64,000 nt of DNA from Parapristionchus giblindavisi (Eukaryota; Nematoda; Chromadorea; Rhabditida; Diplogasteridae), in the NCBI GenBank assembly GCA_943737045.1, contig CALSFV010000205.1, positions 574,001-638,000 of the forward strand, in the 5' to 3' direction. Below, piece after piece: positions 23,281 through 34,429 of the stretch; positions within the stretch are counted from its first letter, which is position 1, and each line of letters starts with the position of its first letter. The notes under the pieces are model-generated. The model did no database searches. It saw only the letters and a program-made list of their open reading frames with translations, and was not told the DNA's origin. The position numbers were made by a program, and so were the translations under genes.

Positions 23281-23885
23281 CGGAGTAGAAAGAAGAAACA
23301 AAATACAGTCAATGCAAATGAGAACAGAATGGAATGAGTCAAGATGAGTGTGAATGCTGGACAGAAGATCGTCTATCGCTCTCTCTGGTGACTCTCTCGT
23401 TTCTCCATACTCTCTCATCCTCCTCTAACCGTCCACTCTCTCCTATGTGTTCATCGCTGTTTCTACTTCGTTGTAGGGAGCATTTGCATAAGAGAACCAG
23501 GACGGAAAGAGAATCTTAAAGATGACTAGCGCTTGCTTTGCCTACGAGTACGCCTTTCCAGACGAGAGAGTAAAAATAGCTCGGGCTGTACTTTTAATGA
23601 TGCTCTATCATAAGCTGAAATAAAAATAAATAACGCTGGCTCATGTAGCACAAGCAAGCGAGAGTCATCTTTAGGATTTTCTTTCAGTCCCTGTTCTCTT
23701 ATGCAAATACTCAGTACAACGAAGTAGAAACAGCGATGAACACATAGGAGAGAGTGGACGGTTAGAGGAGGATGAGAGAGTATGGAGAAACGAGAGATTC
23801 ACCAGAGAAAGAGAGAGTGACCATCTTCTGTCCAGCATTCACACTTATGTATTTATCTTGTCTCATTCCATTCTGTTCAAATTTA
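23281..23885. mobile_element. Foldback element, 260-bp arms
   Basis: Left arm (23281-23550) and right arm (about 23640-23885) are reverse complements with modest divergence; examples are CATCGCTGTTTCTACTTCG and CGAAGTAGAAACAGCGATG, TTGCATAAGAGAACCAGGAC and its counterpart. The loop of about 90 bases contains AGTAAAAATAGCTCGGGCTG, a family 1 MITE-like word. No transposase. Single arms of the element occur at 14020-14260 and 21390-21490, and a fragment at 24060-24170. Confidence 0.8.
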
Positions 23886-24059
23886 CCACGGGTCTGCTAT
23901 AAAACTGTAGCAAAAACAGCTGATTCTAGCACTAATTTTATGCAACCGATTTCGATTTTTTTTAAAAGTTGGTCAGTGGGTGTGGTTGGGGGTCATGAGA
24001 ATGCCTAGCCACTTGATTTGGCCAATATTGTAGATTATCGTTTTTTTTGTGGTCAGTAT

Positions 24060-24300
24060 GTGCTCAGTAGGGAGAGACGAGAGAGTCACCAGAGAAAGAG
24101 ATAGACCATCTTCTGTCCAACATTCACAATCATCTTGTCTCGTTCTTTCCTTTTGTCATTCGCATTGACAGTATTGCACTCCTCTCATCTTCCTACCCAC
24201 TCCCCATCTCCCACCACCCACTCTTATTATTATAATAGCATTGTTGTTCAAATATTATCACATCTTTTGATTTATGTTAAATAAATACATAAATATTTTG
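24060..24300. repeat. Fragment of the 23.3-kb foldback arm
   Basis: GGGAGAGACGAGAGAGTCACCAG, then CCATCTTCTGTCCAACATTC, matches the right arm of the 23281-23885 element; the rest is AT-rich or C-rich spacer. Confidence 0.6.
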
Positions 24301-24322
24301 TTTCTTCTTTCCACCCCGATAT

Positions 24323-24434
24323 GCCGCAAGCTATTTTTACTCTCCGCATTGGCTATACTCTCTGGTAGACAAAGAATGCGGGAGAGAGAGTGGCCAGAGC
24401 GGAGAGTTTCAAATTAGTTTGGGGTGTCGCTTTA
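24323..24434. repeat. MITE family 1, copy 6
   Basis: CCGCAAGCTATTTTTACTC to AGTTTGGGGTGTCGCTTTAA; the extreme left end is missing. Followed by the 130-bp repeat. Confidence 0.8.
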
Positions 24435-24442
24435 ACTCCCTT

Positions 24443-24568
24443 TTTTTCAGCTGCCTATACCAGCTCGCTAAAAAGATTCAAAATGATCGTCAGGAAATAT
24501 TCGATGTTCCTCAAGGGCAATCGTTCACTGCAGGTAAGTTATTTCCCCTTTGAATCGAATAAAAATAA
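24443..24568. repeat. Dispersed 130-bp repeat, third plus-strand copy
   Basis: TTTTTTTCAGCTGCCTATAC to CCCCTTTGAATCGAATAAAA. Confidence 0.7.
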
Positions 24569-24750
24569 AAGAATTTAAAACTTCTTTTTAAAACCTTCTG
24601 GGTACAGTCTCTCCGTGTCCACCACTAGGCCATCCTTGAGTGTTCCAAATTTCAATTACTATGAATACGACTTCAAATTTTTGCAATCTTTGGAGAATAC
24701 ATTACAATACAATAATATATCACGTTCGCCCATTGGCAGGCCTGCTTGAT

Positions 24751-24791
24751 TTGTGAAGTACCCCTAGTGGTACCCCTAGGGGTACTTCACA
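24751..24791. repeat. Perfect 40-bp hairpin
   Basis: TGTGAAGTACCCCTAG and its exact complement CTAGGGGTACTTCACA flank the palindromic TGGTACC centre. It stands alone, with no MITE ends. Confidence 0.8.
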
Positions 24792-24956
24792 TATCAATGT
24801 GTTTCCATTTATCCATTCATCGGTCATTACTCATCTGACCTAAGTTTGATATGATAAATAAATAAATAAAAAAAATCATAGGTCATCGTGTTGCATTTTG
24901 ATGTTCTCTCAACATCTGCGCTAACCACGAAGTTGAATTCAGAAAATATTCCATGA

Positions 24957-25054
24957 TGCGGTGTTAGGTGGTGTTACATTTTCAAAACGGGCGCACGCCG
25001 CGTCTTCGTCGTTACGGCGTGCGCACGTTTTGAAAAAATGTAACACCGCCTTAC
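24957..25054. mobile_element. TGCGGTGTTA-terminus MITE, copy 1
   Basis: Inverted ends ATGCGGTGTTA and TAACACCGCC, with nearly identical inner arms TTACATTTTCAAAACG and CGTTTTGAAAAAATGTAA around ACGCCGCGTCTTCGTCGTTA. Relatives: 58882-59003 (same arms), and, sharing mainly the ends, 40461-40671 and 60874-61310. Confidence 0.8.
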
Positions 25055-25219
25055 ATTTTTTTCCAGAAACGTCCATCGAGTTGTCTAATCTACACCAGAC
25101 GTCCTTCGCGTCGTCTCCTCTACTTCGTCTTCTTTAATCGGGCAACGGTGAAATTCGACTAGAGTCGTTGACCCTCTACAAGCCAGATTCATATCTATCC
25201 GGTCTATCGGATTACTCAA

Positions 25220-25500
25220 GACATCTTTGCTATAGATACAGACGATATTACTCATATTCATATTTTCAAATTTTTTTTCCAAGGGGGAGTGTATACTCCT
25301 GTCTTGGCCCCGCCCCTTTTCCCCCATCGTATTTCGCTTTCTCTTCACTAGACATTCTGATCATCGTTCGTTTCATGTATCTTACCTCAATAAAGTTTCA
25401 TCACATATAATTTGTTGTATCGCATTAGCAGAAGCCACCGAAACAACAGACGATATTACTCATATTCATATTCCACATTTCATTTTATTCATATGATTCA
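25220..25500. repeat. LTR-like region with internal duplicate
   Basis: AAGGGGGAG followed by TGTATACTCCTGTCTTGGCC at 25281-25310 has the look of a polypurine tract and LTR start. The word CAGACGATATTACTCATATT occurs at 25236 and again at 25447, about 211 bp apart, so a segment is duplicated. Confidence 0.45.
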
Positions 25501-26590
25501 TATTCATATTCGATATGTTTTGTCTACTGTATCCATATATATATATGCGATTGTATTATGTGATAAATCATTCCATACCAAAAGACTAGTTGCATCACAC
25601 GGAAGGTTATTGGACAACCTAGAAGGTCCAAACTTGCCCTCACCCATCCCGCGTGTTCGTTTCGCGTGATTCTCACCCATTCCTTTCTTTCGTATTTTCC
25701 GTTTCACATTCGATCTCTAATCTTTCGTTGCGAACTTGTCAATCTGTGATCTTCCCTCGTGTTTAAACTGTTTCTTCCTCTTCTTGCCCGCTATATCTCT
25801 CTCGTTTTCTCTGTCTTCTCTGTCTCTCTTTATCCCCCGGCCCCGCCCACCTAACTCTAGCCTTGTATCTAGTCATGATTCAGATTATCTCTGACACTGA
25901 ATGAATAAATCTTGATCTTATATTTGTTCTGTATAGCAGTTGCCACCGATAAATCTTCCTAAATACTCATCTTCTTTCATAAGAGAAAGAGTGCGCGCTC
26001 CTGAGTTTTCTCTTCCTTTTCATCATCCCATTCAGTATTTTCTCTCTCTCTCCTCTCCTCTTTGTCTGTTACTATCCGTAACCTTTTCCTCTTTTCTACA
26101 CATTACAACATTGCAAGGGGACATTCAAAGGGATCTATACTCGATGGGACTGAACATCAGAGAATACTACACAACTGACATATATTCTTCAGTAACCGTT
26201 GCCAATTCTTCTATCTTTTGTAATACTCTAAAAACTGTGATTAAGTAATTTGCAGTTTGTCTCTTCTTTATTGTTCTCAATCAGTACATATACCATTATA
26301 TATCTTCTCGTTTTTGATCTGTATAGAGAAGATAAATATATTATTATTATTACTCGTACTTGTGCTGAATAAAAGTAGTAAATCCTTTACCGTCTTCTCG
26401 TTTACTACTTTTGCATCACATATCTAATGGGTTATGGGTATGGCCATTTCTCTTGATTGATATTGCAATGCAACTATAATAAATATTATACTTCAACAAA
26501 CTGTGTTTGTTTAGCATAATATAACATTGTCCGTGAAGAATTTTACATAATTTCTTTATATATAATTCAAGAAATTACAACATTCTTTAC
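25501..26590. other. Retroelement-like spacer, no gene called
   Basis: Around 25900-25950 the sequence AATAAATCTTGATC...GCAGTTGCCACCG parallels AATAAAGTTTCATC...GCAGAAGCCACCG at 25390-25440, again suggesting two LTR ends. A phase-compatible coding-like bit lies at 26118-26196 (GDIQRDLYSMGLNIREYY). Part of the L1 repeat is at 26355-26560. Confidence 0.4.
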
Positions 26591-26595
26591 TTGCA

Positions 26596-27025
26596 GCGAG
26601 TCAAGAGATGTTGAGCTAATCAGAATATTCTCCACCGAATTGGACGATTTCTTCTACTCCAACCACATTAGCGGAGTGTTTCTCAAGGGAATCTCTGACG
26701 TGAGAGCCCATTTTATTTCCTATTGAGTTACTTTCACTTCGTTCAGTACTTTATGTCGGCCGCGAAGATGCGCGATATATTCCATGTGAGAGATCGGGTG
26801 TCGTGCGCAAGAGTGTGTTGGAGATGCAATTATCGCATCGGCTCGATATGCGGATCCCGAGACGACAGAGCGTGGCCATATCTTCAACGTAAGATAATTT
26901 GATTTAAACCCCAATTCCGCCATTTTTTTTCCAGGCTGCCGTAAAAGGACTGAAACATCAGAGACATAACAGACATAATGTCAGATTCCATTTCACGAGA
27001 CTACAGGAGAATAATCTCTACTAAG
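26596..27025 (+). pseudogene. Three exon-like blocks, unrecognised, frame broken
   Basis: Block 1 (26596-26699) follows TTGCAG and precedes GTGAGA: its frame reads DVELIRIFSTELDDFFYSNH. Block 2 (26746-26888) follows TTCAG and ends before GTAAGA; its first part is open in one frame (MSAAKMRDIFHVRD) and its second in another (DAIIASARYADPETTERGHI). Block 3 (26936-27024) follows TTCCAG and continues the second frame to TAA (AAVKGLKHQRHNRH). The splice borders look good, the middle block needs a frameshift. It lies between LTR-like repeats, so it may be a retroelement relic or a broken host gene. Confidence 0.3.
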
Positions 27026-27210
27026 AGAAAAAACTCCCTGAGCTTTTCCAGGTCATAGATCAATATCTTATCTGTTCTTTATCAATGTCAACATCCACAA
27101 TGAGGACTTTTACACTTTACAGACTCCTTTTTTCCACTTTCCCATCCTTACAATTTGCTCCACTTTCATTTCTAACCTGAGTTCAGGTTTTCCAGCAGTA
27201 GGGACAGACC

Positions 27211-27380
27211 CTTCCACATCTACAATATTTTCTCGCTTTTATGCTGTTGAACTCACTTTACATTAATCGTACTTGTGTTGAATAAAGGTAGTACATCCTT
27301 TACCGTCTTCTCGTCTACTACTCTTGCATCACATATCTAACCCATTGTCCGTGAAGTATTTACATAATTTCTTTATAGTC
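27211..27380. repeat. LTR-like dispersed repeat L1 (fullest copy)
   Basis: CCCTTCCACATCTACAATAT through GTACTTGTGTTGAATAAAGG to CATATCTAACCCATTGTCCG; high similarity to 19075-19215 in the same orientation. Confidence 0.6.
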
Positions 27381-27597
27381 TTCCTCTAGCCCCGCCCATA
27401 TATCACCTCCTGAACCTTGCGCCATTCCTCCGTTACTCTAGCTGAACTGATGAAATGAACCTTTACTTTCATACTTTGTACTTTGTACTTTCATTCATTG
27501 TCATTTGTACAGTTTGTTGTACATAATATTGAACGTTCTGCGGGAGCCAACGATCTCTTAACTTATATATTTTATTTCAGCTAATGATGGAGCAGCG

Positions 27598-27716
27598 TTA
27601 AAGGCACACCCAGAGCTATTTTTACTCTCCGCTCTGGCAATTCTCTCTCGCAGACAAGAAAGCGAGTGAGTGTGACCAGAGCGGAGAGGTTCAAATTAGC
27701 TCGGGTGTGTCTTGAA
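27598..27716. repeat. MITE family 1, copy 7
   Basis: TTAAAGGCACACCCAGAGC to AGCTCGGGTGTGTCTTGAA with the CTCTCCGCTCTGGC and CCAGAGCGGAGAG arms. Confidence 0.85.
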
Positions 27717-28043
27717 ATATTTTATCGAAGCCGTAATAGTAATATAACAAGGCGAAACGATTCAATCAATTGTTTTATTTATACGGCTCTCTTTGTTTAG
27801 GGTGTTTGTGAGTTGTTGTGATGAACTATGTTCTCTGGAGTTCGCATAAACCATATGAACTGTCTCTTCATTTTTTGACTTATGATGGACCGTCACGGAA
27901 TATTGAGATCATGAGGAGTTATCTGAAATAAAATTCGAAGTAATGATTCATTACTAATGAATGTATTCAAACACAAACTTTCAGTTCATGCGCTAAAGTG
28001 CAGAAAAGGCTCACCACTCCCAGAAGTTGTCCTGTCTTATCCA

Positions 28044-28150
28044 ACGTTACATTTGCCTTATTGTTACGTGCCTACGCCGTAACCTCCGCCGAAACGACGG
28101 AGACGCGGCGGAGGAGGTTACGGAGTAGGCACGAAAGGCAAATGCAACGA
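28044..28150. repeat. GC-rich palindromic MITE (CGTTACATTTGCC ends), copy 2
   Basis: Arms ACGTTACATTTGCCTTATTG and AAGGCAAATGCAACG with CCTACGCCGTAACCTCCGCC and its counterpart. It sits 18 bases beyond the stop codon of the chemoreceptor gene (which is read leftward), so it may lie in its 3' UTR. Confidence 0.8.
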
Positions 28151-28167
28151 TGCATTAACCATGTTCT

Positions 28168-28671
28168 TCACGAAACGGTATCAACAAAATGTGTTGCGGG
28201 CATCCGTATGGTTTGTCCGGTATTTCGAGAAGCCACGGGAGATGGACCGGGACTGCCACGAATAAATAATAGTTGAACGGTTGCCTGAATATCTTTTATA
28301 CATTGTCACTGATTTTATGTTCAACAGTTGTGTATTTTTCTAAAGACATATTCTGAAAAAATAGAATTCATCACATAAACAATGTTCCTTCTGTTCTGAC
28401 TGAACAGTTTCACGCCCCAGAGATGTATTTACAAATGGCACTAGTTCGGATGAGGACAGACAGAATGGGAACGATTTGTCTAATCATTAACAATTGTTTC
28501 TCACATGCAAGTAGTTCTCAACATAGCATTTTTCATTCTACGGATCTCATCCGACCTAGTGCTTCAAAAATATTATGAATCGTTAGATTTTTCGTAATAT
28601 TTATATTCCATATTTATATTTATACAGATATTCTCCATCCCCGATGCGTTCATTTGAAGGAATAAATATTA

Positions 28672-28727
<56 letters not shown>

Positions 28728-31700
28728 TACCTGCACTGAAGGGCATATCCATAGGAATACTGTAAATAGAAGAGTGATATAGTCCAAGTTCATTTGTGCG
28801 AATGATCCAACGACGAAGACAAAGAATGGCACGCTAATTATGGCCAGTGGCAGGAATCCCTTTAACGATCCTTTTCAAATATTGAACTTCTAGGACTTTA
28901 TAGAGAATTATAATTCTAAATATATTTTATTATATTTATTTATACTTAATATATTTTTTTATTTTATATAAATATTTATATTTTATTTTATCAATGCACG
29001 AAACGAGACAAATATTGGTAACGAGAGAGAAAGAGATTTAAAAAATTATGTCGGTGATTATTATTCAAGTCATATTTACTTTGTATGCATATACTGATCT
29101 AAAATAGTTTACTGGAAGACCAAGACAAAAATAGAAAAACATCGATTACGGTGCTCTTATTTTAACGCTCCCACTGTCCATGATTTACTTTTAATTTGGC
29201 TAGTAAATTGAAAGAAAAGATAAATATTTATTATTAAAATGCATACTTGCAACATTTCCATTTGCAAAAGTCTCCTTTGGAGCCTGAGCGTCTTTTCGCT
29301 GAAGGCAATTCCGAAAGATTTGATTCGTGCTCGAACCTAAGGAGCAAGATAGATTATGTTACTGAATATCGTGGAGGTATTTCTAAGATCACCTGCCAAG
29401 TAAGTAGTAGAAATAGAAAATATGAAGTGACATAGGGAACGATGACTAGAAGAATCAATAGTCGAAGCATGCTAAGACCGCCCTGGATCGGAACATTATT
29501 TATTATTATATTTATTTAGCTAAATTAAAAATAAATTTGTCCTTTATGATTTCATTATTTTATTTTAAAGGACACAACACATCGGTGGTCTCTATTTGGA
29601 TGAGCTACAAGCTATGTGATTTCTCTTCTCTTAATTTCTCTTTCTTTCTCTTCGTTCGTTGACAATGAAAAATGATTTCGCTATGAAAATCCTTCTTTGT
29701 TTTCAAGGGTGTGTAATCAGAGTGGAGAGCAATATTAGCTCGGTGTGTGCCTCTAACGATTTTAGTCACTCACATTTTCCTCAATATACGTCAGCGTGGC
29801 TCCATATGCAGTCACAGGCTCAGTTTCATCGAGATAAAGATAATGAATGATATCTTCCATCACTAGATGAAACGTCGAAGTGGGCAGAAAGTCAAAGGAT
29901 ACTATCTGAAATTCGATACTTATTAATTTTAACAATTACTATATCACATTATATAAAAGCTTTCCTAAGATGGCATATAAAATATTGTGAGAAGAGGTGA
30001 ATGTCCAATAACATTGCAACAAAATACGTTTATGATAGCATCTTGGCAGGGATCAGCGATTTTTCTATGACCTTGGCATAGTCTTATTCGATTTTATGTT
30101 CACTGTCATAAATCCTCTGTATATCTTTTTAAATATCTTTTCTTATTCAGATGATTAAAAAAAAATTCACCGCGGTTACAAATACACAGGTTATAGTAAA
30201 AGAGAAGGCTATCAGCAGGCGTTTCCGATTGGATAGTTCAGATCTGTAATATGATTTAATAAAAATAGTGTTTAAATCTGTCAATATTTCTATCATTTTT
30301 GGAAAAATAAAAACTGAAAAAAGGTTGTGTTTTTATAGCATGAAAACGTGTTCCATATAAATAATTCACTAATTTTATGTATTTATTAGAAATTTGAAAT
30401 CATATGCTTACTTAAAGGCAGCTGGCAACCAAAAAATTCGATTAGAAATAGTTAGAATAGTCGATCTCATGTTGATAAGCTCACAAAACTGATCAGAAAT
30501 ATGTATTTTAAAGTTTGAAACGACGCTCTGGTAAGAAGTTGGATTACTGTAGCTTGCTCCACACCACGGGCGCGGTTTCCGAATTACAGCATGCTAACTC
30601 CATCGAAAAGCTCAAATAAGCGCAATATAGAGTTGTATTCTTCATAATTTCCCACTGCGAGTAGAATTATCATCAAAACATTCAATTTCAAGTCGTCTCC
30701 AAAGAGTTGGTGTGGCAATTAGGAAAAGGCTCCCGCTAATTGGAGCAGACTGTAGTTTTTTAACTGAACCGTTCTCCTTACCAGGGATTCTTTATGATAT
30801 ATGATTTATATATTTAGAAACAGAATTTCAAGCTCTTTTATATGAGATCAACTTGTTTTTTCGTTTCCCGGTCCCTTTAATGATTCAAATATGTAGCTAC
30901 AACTTTTAAAAAAGTTAATGATTCGCTAGAGAAACATGAATTTACGTTCAAATGGTCACTATTCTCATATGCTAGTTTGTTTATAATAAGGCACATGAGC
31001 AAGTCACTCAGGGCGACTCTCGAACAATCAGTTCATAATTATGATATAGAAATTTGAAGCCTCTCGTCATAAGATCCCACGCAAAAAGTATTTTGACCAC
31101 TTGTGCAATTTCTCCAAGAACAGAGTTTTAACAGACAAAACAGAGGACATGACGGAACAGAACACATTTTTTTAGAAACGATTGTGCGATTTTTCCTTTC
31201 CAACTATCGAGTGTTCGGAGAGTCTATAAATATCCCAAAATAGTTTTTGTTTTTCAAACCTTCTCAACGCCAGTATTTGCAGGATCGGCGTGACCGGAAT
31301 TATCTCCCACATAAACGTTGTTAATGTTGCTCCGACAATCAGAAAGATGTCGCAGAGTGATCGTGGAATAAATGGGACTAATGGACCGAGAAAAGGCATC
31401 ACAAAGGTCCCATCACGGAAGATATGTACCTGCAATACGTTTTCTTCATCATTCCTTAGAGGAATACCCCGAGCTCATTTTACTCTCCGCATAGGCAACA
31501 CTCTCTCGTAAACAAGGAAAGCGAGAGAGTGCAGCCAGATCGAAGAATTTCAAATTATCTCGAGGTATGCCTTTAACAAACAAGTATAGTTAGAGTATAG
31601 TCGTGCACGACTTGATTTCATTGGTTTCGGGAGCAAGCATGTGCGGTAAATTGACTAAATTGACTCAATAAATCAGAATGGCATGTAAACTATACACTGC

Positions 31701-32382
31701 CACGATCACCATCATTACGTATAGTGGGAATAAATGCAATTCAATTTAACGCGTTCGAGTAGGAGAAAGAATGATAAAGATTAATGTAATTTAATCGTAA
31801 TAACCACTGAACAATCACCCTTGCATATTGTATGCTGAACAGTGGATAAGGAATTGCCAGGAGCCCATAAAGAGGCCAAACAGCACAAAATTGTAATTAA
31901 ATGACACACCCCGAGCTAATTTGAAACTATCCACTCTGGTCAGGCTCTCTCACTTTCGTTGTCTGCGAGAGAGCATTGCAAGAGTGGAGATTTCTAATTA
32001 GCTCGGAGTGTGTCTTTGAATGTTCACTCACAATATTCAAAACGGCGATGAGTATGCTTAATATTGCTCCTTGAAGAGCAGAAACAAATATAGATATACG
32101 ATAAATTTGGCCTTCTCCTCGAACTTTCCACAGAGAGCACAACAAGATTAAATTGAGAATCAAACCTTAACTGATTATGAGATTAAACGATCGATATTGC
32201 TTAAATGAACACCCCGAGTTAAATTTACTCTCCGCGCTCTCGCAGACAAGCAAAGCGAGAGAGTGTGGCCAGTTCGGAGAGTTTCAAATTAACACGGGGC
32301 GTTTAAAGAAAGGCTTACCTGTCGCTCCTTCGAGTCCGCATAGTATTCTGACTAAGTATAGCGGTGTCGTGTTGTTAGTCAT
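28168..32382 (-). CDS. Str/Srj-type seven-transmembrane chemoreceptor, 9 exons
   Basis: Model in reading order: 32382-32319, 32165-32032, 31429-31260, 30243-30171, 29905-29774, 29482-29393, 29336-29247, 28859-28731, 28284-28168. All borders are GT/AG, phases agree and no stop intervenes; product 332 residues, within the usual range for nematode Str proteins. TM1 is GLILNLILLCSLW, TM2 the ISIFVSALQGAILSILIAVL exon, then VHIFRDGTF, the position where Str proteins carry their conserved VH motif. Exon 3 holds TM3, exon 4 TM4 (LLIAFSFTITCVFV), exon 5 an extracellular loop, exon 6 TM5 (LLILLVIVPYVTSYFLFLLL), exon 7 the cytoplasmic SEKTLRLQRRLLQ loop, exon 8 TM6 and TM7 ending CPSVQ where relatives have YPxxDP. 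Such receptors detect odorants in sensory neurons. MITEs lie in introns 1 and 2; an AAT repeat lies in intron 8. The last exon is the weakest call. Confidence 0.75.
28672..28727. repeat. TTA/AAT microsatellite in the last receptor intron
   Basis: About eighteen TTA units on the plus strand, starting 4 bases from the GT donor of receptor exon 8. Confidence 0.95.
29705..29758. repeat. MITE family 1, right half only
   Basis: GAGTGGAGAGCAATATTAGC followed by TCGGTGTGTGCCTCTAA. It lies in the receptor intron between exons 5 and 6. Confidence 0.65.
30260..31250. other. Receptor intron 3, nothing else recognised
   Basis: About 1 kb between receptor exons ending at 31260 and starting at 30243. I searched the minus strand for a further transmembrane exon and found none; a phrase near 30590-30745 has no coding continuity. 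Confidence 0.5.
31456..31576. repeat. MITE family 1, copy 8 (in receptor intron 2)
   Basis: TTAGAGGAATACCCCGAGC to ATCTCGAGGTATGCCTTTAA, with ACTCTCCGC and CGAGAGAGTG arms. Confidence 0.85.
31900..32019. repeat. MITE family 1, copy 9 (in receptor intron 2)
   Basis: AATGACACACCCCGAGCTAA to TTAGCTCGGAGTGTGTCTTT. It starts 10 bases from a 24-codon open stretch that I rejected as an exon (31819-31890). Confidence 0.85.
32201..32306. repeat. MITE family 1, copy 10 (in receptor intron 1)
   Basis: TTAAATGAACACCCCGAGTT to TTAACACGGGGCGTTTAA; a shortened left arm. Confidence 0.8.
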
Positions 32383-32479
32383 TTATATTTAGCGATGAGG
32401 ATCTCAAAATTACCTTTTATGCACACACCAAAGATCAAGTTTATCAGTACAATAAAACAACACAAGGACTAAGGTTGCT

Positions 32480-32594
32480 AAAAAGAAACCCAGAGCAAAT
32501 TGAAACTCTCCGCTCTGGTTGCTTTCTCTCGCTTCATATGTTTGCCAGAGAGTACTGCCAGGGCAGAAAAAATTAGCTCGGGGTGTGCCTTTAA
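32480..32594. repeat. MITE family 1, copy 11
   Basis: AAAAAGAAACCCAGAGCAAA to TTAGCTCGGGGTGTGCCTTTAA-type end; about 100 bases upstream of the receptor start codon. Confidence 0.8.
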
Positions 32595-33022
32595 ATTGGT
32601 TCGGCAACGTAAGGAAATCCTATTTCATTGAGTAGGTTCAAACCACGGGGAAGTAACATGTAAAGAATGCATATAAGAGAGGTTTGACCGTTAATGGCAG
32701 CGAAGTTGCACGTATGCACAACAGGAATGACACAGAAGGTTCGTTTGCGTATCTCTTTTCAGAGGAGAAAGCTGAAGATATTTTCATCAGAAAATAATTG
32801 AAAACTGAATCTTCTGTTCACTCTCTTCTGTCTGCGTGTCAATCTGCGTAAACAAAAAGACAATCCTGAAAATAGGATTATCCATGGTCGGTTACGTCCA
32901 AATTTGGACACTGAAAGTTTTAGGACAGATATTATCTTGTCGGAGGTATCAGGTTAGACAACCCAGAATGGACATTATTTGCAATGGAATGAGTGAATGT
33001 GCGAGTAAAAAGATTGCGTGGT

Positions 33023-33141
33023 TGAAAGAACACCAAAAGATAAATTTAGTCTCCGCACTGGCAATGTTTTCTCGTAGACAAAGATAGGGAGAGAGTGTGT
33101 CAGGAGCGGAGAGTTTCAAATTAGCTTGGGGTGTCGCTTTA
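33023..33141. repeat. MITE family 1, copy 12
   Basis: TTGAAAGAACACCAAAAGAT to AGCTTGGGGTGTCGCTTT with the usual CTCCGCACTGGCAATG core. Confidence 0.8.
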
Positions 33142-33274
33142 TGTTGCTTTGGTTTATGATTTCGAGAACAATTAGACATAGTTGATATGAATAAGATCGT
33201 AAGGAGCAAAGAGAGATTTATAGCGAAACGGAAATAGAAGTATAGAGAGTTTGAAAAATAGTTAGCCAATGCCT

Positions 33275-33430
33275 ACAAGCTAGATTTTGATTTAGGATTT
33301 AGCTTGATTTAGGGTTTGGAAACCCTGGTCATAAGCTAGATATGGAATTCGGAAACCTTGCTTATAAGCTAGATTTAGAGTTCGGAAATCTTGCTTGTAA
33401 GCTAGATATAGATGTTGGCAACCTTTATAT
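33275..33430. repeat. 33-bp minisatellite
   Basis: Two full 33-base units starting ATAAGCTAGATATGGAATTC and ATAAGCTAGATTTAGAGTTC, flanked by diverged units on both sides (GCTAGATTTTGATTTAGG before, GTAAGCTAGATATAGATG after). Confidence 0.75.
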
Positions 33431-33439
33431 AGAGTACTC

Positions 33440-34429
33440 TATCTTTTTGTCATTGAAAAGATTATAGACGATGTAATTTTGTGCATTTGTGAGACACGTT
33501 TGTGATCGCTTCCAAATTAAGATAATTCAGCGGATTATGATGAAACGAGGATATAGAGATATAAGCAAACGATCCTAGACAATTTTAATTTAGCCTCGAC
33601 ATCAAAAACGACCAAAAGATCTGCGATCCGTTAGAAGAAGCTATTTAAAAAAAATTATAATATTGTTATTACGTTCTCATTATATTTTAACTCCAATCTA
33701 ATTTTAATTTGATTTAGTTTTCACATTTAGTTTTAGTTATAATGTAAATTAATTTATCTTAATGAACATGCTTAAAAACCATTTTTTGAATTGAAACTGT
33801 CGATAAAATCAATATTATTGAAGAAAAACCGAAAACAATGTTCAAATCTTTGATAACAGCATGTCTAAATCACTTTGAATTCTTTTGCGCTGTAATATAA
33901 TCTTTGTGTATCATATTTACTTATCAATCAATAGGCACATCATTCATTTTTATCTTCATTTCTTATCTCTATTACCTTTTAGTTTCCTCCATTCCTTCCT
34001 AACATTCATTTTGATCGAGAATTATGTACAATCATATTGTCAATTTAAAATGTACTGGTGTAATTGCCTTGCTTAGCTGGTAAAACGCAGAAGTATTCTA
34101 TCGATCAACCCCCTTTCCCTCAATTCTCTTCTAGCGCTCTCTCTGATCTACTTACTATCCCGCTTGGACTCTCTCACTCTCTCTAAACATAGAAATACAT
34201 TGTGGCTATGGCTGGATACACTCGTACAAAATAAACAAGTGTATTTTATACGGTCAATAGCTTTACTTTTTTTCTTCTTTAAGTATTTTACCCTTCGTCT
34301 TCTAAAGAAGAGATTGAGAGAGAGGGTGAGGTGTAAAAATGCATTTTGAAAATATGAATTAAAGTTATTTTATTCGCTCTCTTTGAATTTCTACACTATA
34401 TAATTAGTCACTACAATTTCAGTTGACTC
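33440..34429. other. 5' flank of family gene A; part of the duplicated unit
   Basis: No gene. The stretch 33830-34060 resembles the flank of gene C at 43960-44230 (AAAACAATGTTCAAATC, TCACTTTGAATTCTTTTGC, AATCAATAG, TTTCTTATCTCTATTACC) and the flank of gene B at 37675-37860, so the unit that duplicated included several hundred bases upstream. A block at 34062-34265 (CTGGTAAAACGCAGAAGTAT through ACAAGTGTATTTTATACGG) is present upstream of gene C in inverted orientation (44577-44790). Confidence 0.65.

Noticed and set aside
31670..31750. Hydrophobic minus-strand stretch (LFPLYVMMVIVAVYSLHAIL) in receptor intron 2.
   Set aside because: No usable splice sites in the right phase and a stop directly after; likely chance in AT-rich intron DNA.
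31819..31890. A 24-codon open stretch (FCAVWPLYGLLAIPYPLF...) in the receptor gene, phase 0 at both sides, considered as an extra exon.
   Set aside because: It has no AG acceptor (TTACAA instead), and without it the receptor aligns better with the Str pattern, where VH follows TM2 directly.
34062..34110. tRNA-like look (TAGCTGGTAAAACGC with GATCAACCC).
   Set aside because: The distance between the A- and B-box-like words is too short for a tRNA, no acceptor stem forms, and the sequence is part of a dispersed repeat.
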